The translations under genes were made by a program, and so were the position numbers. This document shows, in pieces, positions 26,294-35,493 of a stretch of 64,000 nt of DNA. Source of the DNA: an uncultured Dermabacteraceae bacterium (GTDB lineage Bacteria > Actinomycetota > Actinomycetes > Actinomycetales > Dermabacteraceae). The stretch covers positions 1 to 64,000 of the forward strand of contig CAMILZ010000011.1 of assembly GCA_946223075.1 (NCBI GenBank), read 5' to 3'. The notes beneath the pieces were generated by a model. The model searched no databases and had not been told where the DNA came from. It worked only from the letters and a program-made list of their open reading frames with translations. The stretch's first letter is position 1; each line of letters begins with the position of its first letter.

Positions 26294-26635
26294 CTAAAGC
26301 ACGCGGCCCTGCTCCCCCGCGTCGGTCACGACGGGCAGTCCCTGCATGAGCCACGCATCCATGCCGCCGCCAACGTTGATTGCCTCGATGCCCTGCATCG
26401 CGAGCCACTGGGCGACCTGCGACGAGCGCCCGCCGGAGCGGCACACGAGGTAGACATCCCGTTCGCGGCCTTCATCGTCCTCAACGAAAAGCTCATCGAG
26501 GTGTGCGGCGAGGCTGCTCGCGGGAAGGTGGCGGGCGCTTGGGGCGTGCCCGGCGTCCCACTCATCCTGCTCACGGATGTCGAAAAGCACGGCACCTTCG
26601 GGGACGCTCAGGGGGTCTACAGTCTCAAAGTCCAT
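26294..26635 (-). CDS. Rhodanese-like domain protein
   Basis: The 113-aa single-domain rhodanese has the fold marker DIREQDEWDAGHAPSARHLP and active-site loop VCRSGGRS carrying the catalytic Cys. It would transfer sulfane sulfur via a Cys persulfide. ATG 26635 is preferred over an upstream extension: a TACGCT -10 box sits exactly 6 nt before it, implying a leaderless mRNA, and the rhodanese fold starts here. Confidence 0.88.
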   Translation of the reverse strand: MDFETVDPLSVPEGAVLFDIREQDEWDAGHAPSARHLPASSLAAHLDELFVEDDEGRERDVYLVCRSGGRSSQVAQWLAMQGIEAINVGGGMDAWLMQGLPVVTDAGEQGRVL

Positions 26636-26709
26636 GCCTTCAGCGTAGACGCGAGGGCTCCATACGGACCGCAAAACGCCGGCGCAAAATCTGCCCACAT
26701 TATGGCTTC

Positions 26710-28065
26710 CTAGCCAGCTGCGCGCACGCGCGCACGCGCCGCGCGCGCCACGAGCGGAGAACTCACGAGCGCCGACGCCGCCACGAGGCCGAGCGCCGCC
26801 ACGACACTCACGAGGAAGCCCAGAGCCACGAGAGGATTCGTGGCCGACGACCCCATGAGAGCGAGCAGCACGAGAGCTGCCATGAACACGGAGACCACGA
26901 GAGAAATCCCCACGGGAATCGCGATTTCGGCAATGCGCGCGCGGTGCAGCTGCCCCACACTCGCCCCCGCGACGTGCTGGGCGCGATACCTCGGTGCCTG
27001 GTCAATCACGCGCGCGGTCTGCGTCACACCCGTGCTCACGGCAGCAAGCACCGCGGCGATCCCGACCGTGAGAAGCGCGCCCGTCACGAGAGCCTGGTTC
27101 ATGAGCTGCGCGACTGCATCACCATTCGGGAAGGTCGTGATGATTGACGCGAACCCAGCGACGACGAGAGCGATCGTCACGCCAGAGACTGCGCGCCACC
27201 CCGCACGAGGATCCGCGGTCAGGCGACGCGCCCCGACAAGAAGCCCCGGGGTCGGTGCAAGGAACGCGGCGAACCGCGCCACGATCCACACGATGAACGG
27301 GCCCGCGAGATTGACGGCAAACACCATCGTGCCCACGGTCGCGAGGACGCCCACGATGATGACACCGAGCGAGACGCCCTCGATTCTCGGGAGGAAGGTT
27401 GCCACAACCAGGAACACGACGATACTCAGCACCCACACGAGAAGACGCACGACAGACATGCGCACCGTATGCGCGCCGCGCGCGATGCCGAGGGGACTCA
27501 GGGCGACACCCGTGAGAGTGATGGCGGCGGACAGCGCCGCGAAGAGCGCGAGCGCAAAAGGCGTGAGTGCGAGCGCCCACCACGGCAAGATGAGCTCGCC
27601 CACCGTGAACTTTCGGATCCCGAAATCGAGGTGCGAAAGAGGCCACGCCGCTGCAATATGCACGCCAACACCGATCGCTGCCCCCACGATGGATTGCCAG
27701 GCGACGTCGGACACCGCGACCCCCGCGACCTGCGCGCGCGTTCCCCCAACGAGTCTCACCGCCGCCAAATCCTTCTCGCGGCGAGCGAGCGAAAGCCGAG
27801 CCGCCGCCCCGCCAAGCGCGATTGCGTTCGGTACGAGCAGAACGCACGCGAAGACCGCGCATATCACGAGCGTCGGCATGATCTGCGCCTCGGGGGAGGC
27901 ATTCGCGCTCGAAGGGTCAAAACCTTCGGCGCCAAGACGCCCGTAGAACGCACCCGTGCCCGCGAGCACGGTACACATGATCGCCGTCGCCGCCGCAAAG
28001 GCGATTACCGGAAGAGCATTCGCGAGGGAGTTTCGCCCCCGCACGAGCATGGGCAGTGCGTTCAC
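26710..28065 (-). CDS. ABC transporter permease, FtsX-like (BceB/YtrF type)
   Basis: The 451-aa membrane protein has about ten hydrophobic segments. An FtsX-like core is near residues 65-190 (ARREKDLAAVRLVGGTRAQV) and a second one near the C-terminus (TGVTQTARVIDQAPRYRAQHVAG). It overlaps the upstream ATPase gene by ATGA and forms a transporter of the lipid/peptide-extrusion class. Homologues often act in antimicrobial-peptide defence, but no sensor kinase lies beside it, so the substrate is open. Confidence 0.82.
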   Translation of the reverse strand: MNALPMLVRGRNSLANALPVIAFAAATAIMCTVLAGTGAFYGRLGAEGFDPSSANASPEAQIMPTLVICAVFACVLLVPNAIALGGAAARLSLARREKDLAAVRLVGGTRAQVAGVAVSDVAWQSIVGAAIGVGVHIAAAWPLSHLDFGIRKFTVGELILPWWALALTPFALALFAALSAAITLTGVALSPLGIARGAHTVRMSVVRLLVWVLSIVVFLVVATFLPRIEGVSLGVIIVGVLATVGTMVFAVNLAGPFIVWIVARFAAFLAPTPGLLVGARRLTADPRAGWRAVSGVTIALVVAGFASIITTFPNGDAVAQLMNQALVTGALLTVGIAAVLAAVSTGVTQTARVIDQAPRYRAQHVAGASVGQLHRARIAEIAIPVGISLVVSVFMAALVLLALMGSSATNPLVALGFLVSVVAALGLVAASALVSSPLVARAARARVRAAG

Positions 28066-28787
28066 CGCGTGACCTCCCGCTCGATCTGGCCGTCACGCAT
28101 CGTGATCGTACGCGCACACGCGGCCGCGACATTCGGATCGTGCGTCACCATCACAAGCGCACTCCCCGCATCTGCCGTGGCCTGAAGGAGCAGCGCAAGG
28201 ACATCCTGGCCAGTCTGCTGGTCGAGTGCACCCGTGGGCTCATCGGCATACACGACCGACGGTTCCCCCGCGAGAGCACGCGCAATCGCCACGCGCTGTG
28301 CCTGGCCACCCGAAAGCTGCCCCGGTCGGCGTTCCTCGAGGCCCTCAAGCCCGAGCGCAGCGAGCCACCGCCTCGCAATTTTCTTCGCTTTTCCTCGCGA
28401 GACCCCCGCGAGCATGCGCGGAAGCATGACGTTTTCGAGCGCGCTCAGTTCGGGAAGCAACTGACCGTCCTGGAACACAAATCCGAAATCGGTGCGGCGG
28501 AGCTTTGTGCGGGCGGCATCGCGCATCTCGCTCAGATCACGCTCGCCGTAGATCACCCGTCCACCCGTGGGCGCGAGGATACCCGCGAGACAGTGCAGAA
28601 GGGTCGACTTTCCGCAGCCCGAGGGCCCCATGATCGCGAGGCTCTGCCCCGCGAAAATATCGAGGTTCACGCCCCGAAGCGCGTGGGTATTGCGGTCGTA
28701 GGCAAGCGCGAGATCACGCGCCGCGAGCACGGTTCCGACGGTTGGCTGAGCAGTGGACTGAGGCGAATACATGTGCGTTGTTGTCAT
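28062..28787 (-). CDS. ABC transporter ATP-binding protein (MacB/BceA type)
   Basis: The 241-aa ATPase has Walker A GPSGCGKST, Q-loop VFQDGQLLPE, signature LSGGQAQRV, Walker B VVYADEPTGALD and His in MVTHDPN. It overlaps the FtsX-like permease gene by 4 nt and powers it. ATG 28787 has GGAG 9 nt upstream. About 290 bp upstream (28788-29079) hold no gene that I can support; they contain the pst terminator at 29011-29047. Confidence 0.9.
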   Translation of the reverse strand: MTTTHMYSPQSTAQPTVGTVLAARDLALAYDRNTHALRGVNLDIFAGQSLAIMGPSGCGKSTLLHCLAGILAPTGGRVIYGERDLSEMRDAARTKLRRTDFGFVFQDGQLLPELSALENVMLPRMLAGVSRGKAKKIARRWLAALGLEGLEERRPGQLSGGQAQRVAIARALAGEPSVVYADEPTGALDQQTGQDVLALLLQATADAGSALVMVTHDPNVAAACARTITMRDGQIEREVTR

Positions 28788-29010
28788 GCCTCAACTCTCC
28801 CGTCGAGACAGGGGTCGGCGCGTCGGTCCCAAGGACCGCGTTCATCTGCCGCGCGGAGGATGTTTCGCGGCGCCCATCACCGTCGGTTCCGCCCGCAGAA
28901 GGAGATCCGCTCATACTTTCGTCGCAGTGCTCGGTGATGCGCGAAGGGCGAGGCCCGCGAGGATGGGGACCGCGAGGAGTGAGGCGCGCACATGTGTCCA
29001 GTGCACGCGA

Positions 29011-29047
29011 AAGGCGCGGCCCGAGAAATCTCTCGTGGCCGCGCCTT
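29011..29047 (-). terminator. Terminator of the pst operon
   Basis: AAGGCGCGGCC (29011-29021) pairs with GGCCGCGCCTT (29037-29047), with an inner CGAGA/TCTCG stem. It lies about 30 nt past the pstB stop on the minus strand. Confidence 0.8.
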
Positions 29048-29079
29048 CGTCGCGGATGGTGCCCGAGCGGGCTTACCGA

Positions 29080-29859
29080 TCAGCCGAACTTACCGGAGAT
29101 GTAACGCTCGGTTTCTTCCATCGCGGGGTTGTTGAAGATCTTGGTCGTCTCGTCGAATTCGATGAGCTTGCCCGGGGTACCCGTGCCGGCAATGTTGAAG
29201 AAGCCGGTCTTATCGGACACACGCGAGGCCTGCTGCATGTTGTGCGTGACGATCACGATCGTGTACTCGGTCTTGAGCTCGTGGATGAGCTCCTCGACCG
29301 CGAGGGTCGAGATCGGGTCGAGCGCCGAGCACGGCTCGTCCATGAGAACGATGTCGGGCTTGACAGCAATCGTGCGAGCAATGCACAGACGCTGCTGCTG
29401 ACCACCGGAGAGGCCGCCACCGGGCTTGTTGAGGCGGTTCTTGACCTCTTCCCACAGGTTCGCGCCGCGCAGCGACTCCTCAACGAGCTGGTCAGCTTCG
29501 CTCTTCGACATGCGCTTGTTGTTGAGCTTCGCACCAGCGAGCACGTTTTCGGCGATCGACATCGTGGGGAACGGGTTCGCCTTCTGGAACACCATGCCCA
29601 CGCGGCGGCGCACGTTCACCGGGTCGATGCCCGGGCCGTAGATGTTCTCGCCGTTGATGTTGACCTCACCCTCGGCGTAAGCGCCGGGAATGACCTCGTG
29701 CATGCGGTTGAGAGTACGCAGGAACGTGGACTTACCGCAGCCCGAGGGGCCGATGAGGGCGGTGACGCTACGGGCGTCGATCTTGACGTTGACGTCCTCG
29801 ACGGCGAGGAAGTCGCCGTAGTAGACGTTGAGGTTCTTCACGTCGATGCTCTGTGACAT
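29080..29859 (-). CDS. pstB: Phosphate ABC transporter ATP-binding protein
   Basis: The 259-aa PstB has Walker A GPSGCGKST, the PstB-specific TLNRMHEVIPGA and FQKANPFPTMS, signature LSGGQQQRL and Walker B IVLMDEPCSALDP. It drives phosphate import through PstCA. ATG 29859 has AAAGGA 7 nt upstream, and the gene lies 33 nt after pstA. It is the last gene of the pstSCAB operon; phoU is not in the window. Confidence 0.97.
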   Translation of the reverse strand: MSQSIDVKNLNVYYGDFLAVEDVNVKIDARSVTALIGPSGCGKSTFLRTLNRMHEVIPGAYAEGEVNINGENIYGPGIDPVNVRRRVGMVFQKANPFPTMSIAENVLAGAKLNNKRMSKSEADQLVEESLRGANLWEEVKNRLNKPGGGLSGGQQQRLCIARTIAVKPDIVLMDEPCSALDPISTLAVEELIHELKTEYTIVIVTHNMQQASRVSDKTGFFNIAGTGTPGKLIEFDETTKIFNNPAMEETERYISGKFG

Positions 29860-29892
29860 CTGGAATCCTTTCAAAGATCAGCCTGGGAGGGC

Positions 29893-31080
29893 TCAGCGGC
29901 CGGTCTTCGGCGAGAAGTAGTAGGAGACGAGGCGGGCAAAGATGTTCAACACCATGACGATCACGATAAGCGTCAATGCTGCCGCCCACGCACGCTGGTA
30001 GTTGATATCCGGGTTACACGCGAACTCTTCACGCGTGAAGTAGTTGAGGACCTTCTCGCCCTTTCCGCCACACGCGGCATGGCCGAAACCATACTGCTGG
30101 TTGATAAAGGTCGGAAGTGCCATCATGCGGCCTTCGAACGGATTCGCGTTCATCATCTGGAACACGCCGATCGTGAACATGAGAGGCGCGGTTTCACCGA
30201 TGACACGCGCGATAGCGAGGGTCACACCCGTTGCGAGACCCGCAATCGCCGTGCGCAGCACTACGCGGACGATCGTAAGCCACTTCGGAACGCCGAGCGC
30301 GTAGGCCGCCTCGCGCAGTTCGAGAGGAACAAGGCGAATCATTTCCTCACTCGAGCGCACCACGGTGGGGATCATGAGCACGGAAAGCGCGACCGAACCC
30401 ATGGCACCCATACGGAGGCCGGCTTCGCCCGAGAGAGTCGTGAAGAGCGCGAGGGTGAACAGACCTGCGACGATCGAGGGAACGCCGGTCATGACGTCGA
30501 CGAGGAACGTAATGCCCTTGCCGAGGGTCTTTTGCCACCCGGTCTGCGCGTACTCCACGAGGAACACCGCGGTGAGGAGACCGATCGGGATCGAGATGAT
30601 CGACGCACCGAGAGTGATGATGAGCGTGCCGACGATCGCGTGGAGAATACCGCCGCCATCGGCACCGCCGTTGAAGCCCTGCATATCACCGGTGAGGAAG
30701 CCCGGCGTAAGCAAGCGCGGGCCACCCTTCGAGATGACCTCCCAGAGGAGAGAGACGAGCGGGATCATCGCTGTCGCGAAGGCGCCCACGAGAACGAGGG
30801 TCATGAGGCGGTCTTTTGCCCAGCGCTCCCCCTCACGTACGCGCGAGTAGATGTACCCGATCACGAGGTGGGCGAGGAAGCCGAGAACAAGCAGGGCGGG
30901 GAGCGTGAACGCTCCGGTGACAAGAAGGAGGGCCGCGACGACAACGAACGCGATGACACCCGTGAGCACCATGTGCCACCACGGGAGGCGGCGTTCGCCG
31001 GCATCCATGAGCCCGGTGCGGCGAGGTTCCGGGCCCCCCGAACCTGAGTTAGTGTTGTTGAGGGTTGCTGCTTCACTCAT
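29893..31080 (-). CDS. pstA: Phosphate ABC transporter permease PstA
   Basis: The 395-aa permease is longer than usual (about 290 aa). It has a hydrophilic N-terminus, two extra membrane segments (about 38-90), then the normal six-helix core with the EAA loop ELREAAYALGVPKWLTI. A periplasmic loop near the C-terminus (about 315-365) contains two Cys residues that could form a disulfide. With PstC it makes the channel for phosphate. It follows pstC after 11 nt. Confidence 0.95.
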   Translation of the reverse strand: MSEAATLNNTNSGSGGPEPRRTGLMDAGERRLPWWHMVLTGVIAFVVVAALLLVTGAFTLPALLVLGFLAHLVIGYIYSRVREGERWAKDRLMTLVLVGAFATAMIPLVSLLWEVISKGGPRLLTPGFLTGDMQGFNGGADGGGILHAIVGTLIITLGASIISIPIGLLTAVFLVEYAQTGWQKTLGKGITFLVDVMTGVPSIVAGLFTLALFTTLSGEAGLRMGAMGSVALSVLMIPTVVRSSEEMIRLVPLELREAAYALGVPKWLTIVRVVLRTAIAGLATGVTLAIARVIGETAPLMFTIGVFQMMNANPFEGRMMALPTFINQQYGFGHAACGGKGEKVLNYFTREEFACNPDINYQRAWAAALTLIVIVMVLNIFARLVSYYFSPKTGR

Positions 31081-31091
31081 TGCTGATCCCC

Positions 31092-32090
31092 CTACTTCTT
31101 CCGGGCGCTAGCAGCCACGATCCAGCGGGCGAGCGCGTTGATGACGAACGTGATGAGGAACAGGACGAGGCCCGCGAAGATGAGCTTCGACATGTCGATG
31201 CCGGTCGACTCGGCGTTCTGCGAGGCGATGTACGAAGCGATCGTCATGTGCCTGCCAACCTCGAGGAGGTGGAGCGAGTAGGTGTAGCCGGGGCTGAGCA
31301 CCATGAGCACAGCCATCGTTTCACCGAGCGCGCGACCGAGGCCGAGCATGCAGGCCGAAACGACGCCGCTGCGCCCGAAGGGAAGCACCACCATGCGCAC
31401 CATTTCCCACTTGGTCGCACCAAGCCCGATTGCGGCCTCTTCCTGCGCGCCCGGGGCTTGGAGGAACACCTCGCGGCTCACGGCGGTGATGATCGGGAGG
31501 ATCATCACGGCAAGCACGATCGCGGCAGTCATGACGTTGCGCATGGGAGCGTGGGGATTGCCCTGGAAGAAGGGGATCCACGACGTCAGGGGGCTCGTGT
31601 TCAGGAAGGTGTAGAGCGGCTGCATGAGCGGCACGAGCCACACGCCACCCCAAAGACCGAACACCACCGAGGGCACAGCCGCAAGAAGGTCGATCACGTA
31701 CCCGATCGGGGTCGCAAGCTTTTTCGGTGCGTAGTGCGAGATGAACAGCGCGATGCCAATGGCGACCGGGGCCGCGATGAACAGCGCCAGCAGCGAGGCG
31801 AGCACCGTACCGAAGACGAGCGGCCCCACGAACTCGAGGAGGTTTTGCTTACCGCTGTTGGTCGGGATGTCATTCCAGTTTTCAATCGCCGGGAGCGACT
31901 GAATGAGGAGAAAGATGAAGATTGCCGCGAGCACGGCAAAGATGATGAGACCAGAGCCGACACTGAGCGACGAGAAGATCGCGTCACCGGGACGCGCACC
32001 GGAGCTCTTGAAGCTTTTGCTCTTCTCGTTGCCCGGAGGTTGGGGGGCGCCCTTGGCGGGAGTGCTGTTTTCGGCAGCCGCTGTGCTCAC
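31092..32090 (-). CDS. pstC: Phosphate ABC transporter permease PstC
   Basis: The 332-aa permease has six membrane helices and the EAA loop QEEAAIGLGATKWEMV. GTG 32090 is chosen over TTG 32129 because AGGAG lies 7 nt upstream. An intrinsic terminator-like hairpin lies in the gap behind pstS, so this gene and the rest of the operon are probably expressed at a lower level than pstS. Confidence 0.95.
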   Translation of the reverse strand: MSTAAAENSTPAKGAPQPPGNEKSKSFKSSGARPGDAIFSSLSVGSGLIIFAVLAAIFIFLLIQSLPAIENWNDIPTNSGKQNLLEFVGPLVFGTVLASLLALFIAAPVAIGIALFISHYAPKKLATPIGYVIDLLAAVPSVVFGLWGGVWLVPLMQPLYTFLNTSPLTSWIPFFQGNPHAPMRNVMTAAIVLAVMILPIITAVSREVFLQAPGAQEEAAIGLGATKWEMVRMVVLPFGRSGVVSACMLGLGRALGETMAVLMVLSPGYTYSLHLLEVGRHMTIASYIASQNAESTGIDMSKLIFAGLVLFLITFVINALARWIVAASARKK

Positions 32091-32131
32091 GCGCACGCTC
32101 CTGACAGTAGGGGGTGGAAAACTTCTCAAAC

Positions 32132-32170
32132 AAAAGTGCGCCGCCGAACCTGGTGGGCTCGGCGGCGCAC
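32132..32170 (-). terminator. Attenuator/terminator between pstS and pstC
   Basis: A perfect 12-bp stem (32159-32170 with 32136-32147), 11-nt loop, is followed on the minus strand by TTTTGTTT. It lies in the 108-nt gap after pstS and would let the binding protein be made in excess over the permease. Confidence 0.85.
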
Positions 32171-32198
32171 CGTTACGCCTCAGGCGTCAAAGTGCAGG

Positions 32199-33314
32199 TC
32201 ACTTAGACTTGATCGAATCGATCGACTTCTGGGCATCCTCGCGGAGCTTCTCCGAGATGGGGGCCGAGCCGGCAGCCTGAGCGGCGTCGTTCTGACCCTG
32301 CTCCGAGATCACGTAGGAAGCGTAGGCCTTCACGAGATCGGCATCTTCCTGCTTCTCGTAGGTGTCGCACATGACCATGTAGGACACGAGAACGATCGGG
32401 TACGAGCCCGACTCGGTGGTGTCGCGAGCAAGGTCGAGAGCGATGTCGTGCTCGCCGCGACCCTCAGCCTTGGGCGAAACCTCGACGGCCTTGGCAGCAG
32501 CCTCGGCGCTGTACGCAACGTACTCTTCGCCAACCTTGATCTTGGCGGTGCCGAGATCGCCAGCCTTCGAAGCGTCGGCGTAGCCGATCGTGCCCTGGCC
32601 ACCCTGAACGGTGTTGACGAGACCCGAGGTCTTCTCGCCCGACTGGCCGCCGTTGTCGAACCAGGTCTCAATCGCGCCGTGCTTCCACGATTCGGGAGCA
32701 GCAGCAGCGAGGTACTCGGTGAAGTTCTCGGTCGTGCCCGACTTGTCCGAGCGGTGCACGGGAACGATGTCCGTGTCGGGGAGCTCGGCATCGGGGTTGT
32801 CAGCCTTGATGGCCTCGTCGTTCCACTTCGTGATGTCGCCAGCGAAGATCTTCGCGAGGGTGTCGGGCGAAAGCTGGAGATCGTCAACGCCCTCGAGGTT
32901 GTAGACGACTGCGATCGGGGAGATGTAGACGGGGATGTCGAAGGCCTCGCCACCGAAGCAGCGATCCTTGGACTGCTCGACCTCTTCAGCCTTGAGGTAG
33001 GCATCCGAGCCGGCGAAGTTGGTGGCGGCAGCGAGGAACTGCTCGCGGCCCTTACCCGAGCCAACACCGTCGTAGGTCACCGTGGCGCCCGAGTTCTGAG
33101 CCGTGAAGCCACCGATGAAGGCGCCCTGCGCGTCTTCCATCGAGGAGGCGCCGGCACCGGCGAGGGTGCCCGAGACGTCACCGGAAGCGCTCGACGAGCC
33201 CTTGGTGTCTTCGCTCTTGCCGTTGTCGGAGGAGTCGCCACCGCACGCTGCGAGAGCGAAGGCGCCTGCGAGGCCGAGGGCGGTTGCGGAAACGAACTTC
33301 TTCTTGAGGTTCAC
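32199..33314 (-). CDS. pstS: Phosphate ABC transporter substrate-binding lipoprotein
   Basis: The 371-aa PstS has a basic start (LKKKFVSATAL), a hydrophobic core and lipobox LAAC, so it is membrane-anchored outside the cell. A Ser/Asp/Gly-rich linker follows. The phosphate-binding fold has the loops GAGASS, GSGKGREQF and HRSDKSGTTENFTEYL. GTG 33314 with GAAAGGA upstream is preferred because the signal peptide starts there. It heads pstSCAB, and a PHO box lies about 95-110 bp upstream, so phosphate starvation should induce it. Confidence 0.96.
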   Translation of the reverse strand: MNLKKKFVSATALGLAGAFALAACGGDSSDNGKSEDTKGSSSASGDVSGTLAGAGASSMEDAQGAFIGGFTAQNSGATVTYDGVGSGKGREQFLAAATNFAGSDAYLKAEEVEQSKDRCFGGEAFDIPVYISPIAVVYNLEGVDDLQLSPDTLAKIFAGDITKWNDEAIKADNPDAELPDTDIVPVHRSDKSGTTENFTEYLAAAAPESWKHGAIETWFDNGGQSGEKTSGLVNTVQGGQGTIGYADASKAGDLGTAKIKVGEEYVAYSAEAAAKAVEVSPKAEGRGEHDIALDLARDTTESGSYPIVLVSYMVMCDTYEKQEDADLVKAYASYVISEQGQNDAAQAAGSAPISEKLREDAQKSIDSIKSK

Positions 33315-33407
33315 GAGTGTCCTTTCGAGGCTCTTCGAGCCAGGGATACGGGTCGTAGATGGACACATTGAAGGTAGAAGCCCGAAGTGACGCCGCGAGT
33401 ATTCCCA

Positions 33408-33425
33408 GGTGAACAAACGGTGAAC
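33408..33425 (-). promoter_or_regulatory. PHO box (PhoP/RegX3-type direct repeat)
   Basis: Read on the minus strand, two GTTCACC units with an 11-nt period lie at 33425-33419 and 33414-33408. This is the direct-repeat pattern recognised by PhoP in Streptomyces and by RegX3-like regulators. It sits about 95 bp upstream of the pstS start codon, as expected for a phosphate-starvation activator. Confidence 0.8.
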
Positions 33426-33541
33426 TCATGCAAGAATTTCTCGCACCCACCCTTAAACAGCACCGTTTTCCCAGTTCGCTAGGCCTTTATCAACACAGAT
33501 CCCGCTGTGCGATGTACAGCACATCACGGTGAAGGAGTCCC

Positions 33542-34477
33542 TCAGCCAATGTTGGGAAGGTGCCTTTCGACATCAACAATGCGACCGCGTTCGGTTGTGT
33601 GCAACACGAGCATCTCTCCCGGCGCAAGATATGGGTTCTCGCGAGGCAACTTTCCTCGCGCCTCTTTCGTGCACGCGCGCTTCGCCGCCGCTATGACCGT
33701 GGGCAGCACGGGCCTGTGCGTGCACACGACCGTTCGCGCAGCCTCGGCAATCGCGCGTTCCATCACCGCTGCCGCACGTGCGGGCCGCTTCGCGTGCGCA
33801 TGCTCGGTAAGTTCCGGTTTTTCAACGATGTCGATGCCGCCCTCAAGCGCGAAAGGCTCGATCGTCTCGAGGCAGCGCCGCCAGGGCGACGTCACGACGC
33901 TCTTCGGCGCATACGCGGCAAGGAGCGGCGGAAGGGCCGCAGCCTGTTTGCGCCCCTTGCGACGCAACGGCCGCGTCTTTTCATCGCCCTTGCGCCACTT
34001 CGCGCGCGACTGCGCTGCCGCGTGTCGCTGCACGATCACGGGCGTTGTGCTGAGTTCACCGTCATCGGCAAACTCGAGCACGCGCCTCAGCAAGTCTCGA
34101 TCAGATTTCCGCGTGAGAATCTCCCGCGCCTTCGAGGCTTCGACCCACTCGACCTTGTCAATTTCCTTGGGATTCTTGGGACCCGGGCCAGTCTGGGCAC
34201 GCACCCGCGCTACCCAGTAGCGCACCGTTTTCGGTCGACCGTGCGTGCGGTAGTCAACCGTCGGAAGGGGGCGATCAAGGCGCACGCGATAGCCGGTTTC
34301 CTCCTCCACTTCACGAATCGCTGCCGCGACAAACGATTCGCCGGCCTCGAGCTTTCCCTTGGGAATCGACCAGTCGTCATATTTAGGGCGGTGTACGAGC
34401 AGAACCTGCAGCTTCCCGTGCTTTTCACGCCAGACGAGAGCGCCTGCCGCGAGGATCGGGGACTGTTCGCGTGCCAC
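33542..34477 (-). CDS. mutT1: MutT1-like Nudix hydrolase with C-terminal histidine phosphatase
   Basis: The 311-aa protein has an N-terminal Nudix domain (about 8-140; box GKLEAGESFVAAAIREVEEE) joined to a C-terminal RHG phosphatase domain (about 150-310; VIVQRHAAAQSRA, SPWRRCLET, catalytic His in VCTHRPVLP). This is the domain order of mycobacterial MutT1, which degrades 8-oxo-GTP/dGTP and diadenosine polyphosphates. GTG 34477 has GGAG 10 nt upstream. It lies between pstS and a divergent membrane-protein gene and seems monocistronic. Confidence 0.88.
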   Translation of the reverse strand: MAREQSPILAAGALVWREKHGKLQVLLVHRPKYDDWSIPKGKLEAGESFVAAAIREVEEETGYRVRLDRPLPTVDYRTHGRPKTVRYWVARVRAQTGPGPKNPKEIDKVEWVEASKAREILTRKSDRDLLRRVLEFADDGELSTTPVIVQRHAAAQSRAKWRKGDEKTRPLRRKGRKQAAALPPLLAAYAPKSVVTSPWRRCLETIEPFALEGGIDIVEKPELTEHAHAKRPARAAAVMERAIAEAARTVVCTHRPVLPTVIAAAKRACTKEARGKLPRENPYLAPGEMLVLHTTERGRIVDVERHLPNIG

Positions 34478-34607
34478 GGGGTTAACTCTCCTCGGAACGA
34501 CGGCTCAGGGCCTTCCCAAGTGTAGTACGCACCTGGCGCGTGCGTTTGGCGAGGACGGCCACGTAGACTTCCATGAGGCATAACCCATAGGAACGATTGG
34601 CTGATGT

Positions 34608-35411
34608 ATGACACCGAGTGAGCGGGCACCCCTCACAGGCGCGTGTGCTCTCGCGCTCGCCGCCGCGATGACCCTTCCCGCCTTCAGCGACGAAGTTCTC
34701 ACAGGGCTTTTGGGGCTGTTTGTCGTGCTCCTGTGCGTGAGCTGGCCGCACCTCCTCGAACTTCCAAGTCGCGTGGGAAGCGGAATCATCATGGCGCTTT
34801 CCGGCCTCGGCTCGCTCGGACTCGCACTCGCGTCTGGCACGGCGGGGCTGACAACGAAACTCATCATCGTGATCGCCGTCGCGCTCTTTTTGAGTTTCGC
34901 CCACGAGATGCTTCGTCGTCACCGCTCGCGGCTCACGCTTTCCATTTCAGGAACGGCGAGCGGCGCCCTCATCACGACGCTCACCGTGACCTGGCTGAAA
35001 TGCTGGGCTCTCGCTTCGGAAAACGGGCCGGCAACCGTCGGATTCCTCCTCGCGATGACCATGGGCCTTGCGCTCGGAACCCTGTGCCTTGCCCTCCCAC
35101 TTCCCGCTCCCGCCCGCGTGAGTTGCGCGCTCATTCTTGGGGCCCTCACCTCTGGTTTTCTTGCGTGGGCGCTGCACTACCCCCTCGCGATCATCGCCAT
35201 GTCAACCCTCGCGGGGGCGGTGCTGTGCATCGCAGCGCTCTTCGCGTTCTTCCTTCTTTCGCGCGTGATTGGAGCGGCCGATCCGCGCCAGTCCCTCGCG
35301 GTCGCGATTGCACCGATCGCACTCACGGGCATCCTCGCGCTTCTGTTCCTTGAAGTTGCCCTCAGCTACGTTCCCGCCGACCTCGGCCTCACGGTCATTC
35401 CGCTCGCGTGA
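34608..35411 (+). CDS. Conserved membrane protein of unknown function
   Basis: The 267-aa protein is almost all hydrophobic helices (about eight segments), with a short cytoplasmic RRHRSR loop after residue 100. It lacks recognisable transporter motifs. It lies upstream of and on the same strand as the nitrobindin/YgfZ cluster, separated by 82 bp containing a TATTTA-type box. I do not recognise the family with certainty. Confidence 0.75.
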   Translation: MTPSERAPLTGACALALAAAMTLPAFSDEVLTGLLGLFVVLLCVSWPHLLELPSRVGSGIIMALSGLGSLGLALASGTAGLTTKLIIVIAVALFLSFAHEMLRRHRSRLTLSISGTASGALITTLTVTWLKCWALASENGPATVGFLLAMTMGLALGTLCLALPLPAPARVSCALILGALTSGFLAWALHYPLAIIAMSTLAGAVLCIAALFAFFLLSRVIGAADPRQSLAVAIAPIALTGILALLFLEVALSYVPADLGLTVIPLA

Positions 35412-35493
35412 TGCTCGGCGCTCGAGGGGAATACGCGCACCGCGCCCCACGTTAACGACACGTTCTTTCACCACTATTTACTAGGGAGTTTTC

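Noticed and set aside
28788..29079. Small gene in the gap between the FtsX-type ABC operon and pstB
   Set aside because: Open frames there have no ribosome site or recognisable sequence; the stretch holds a promoter region and the pst terminator.
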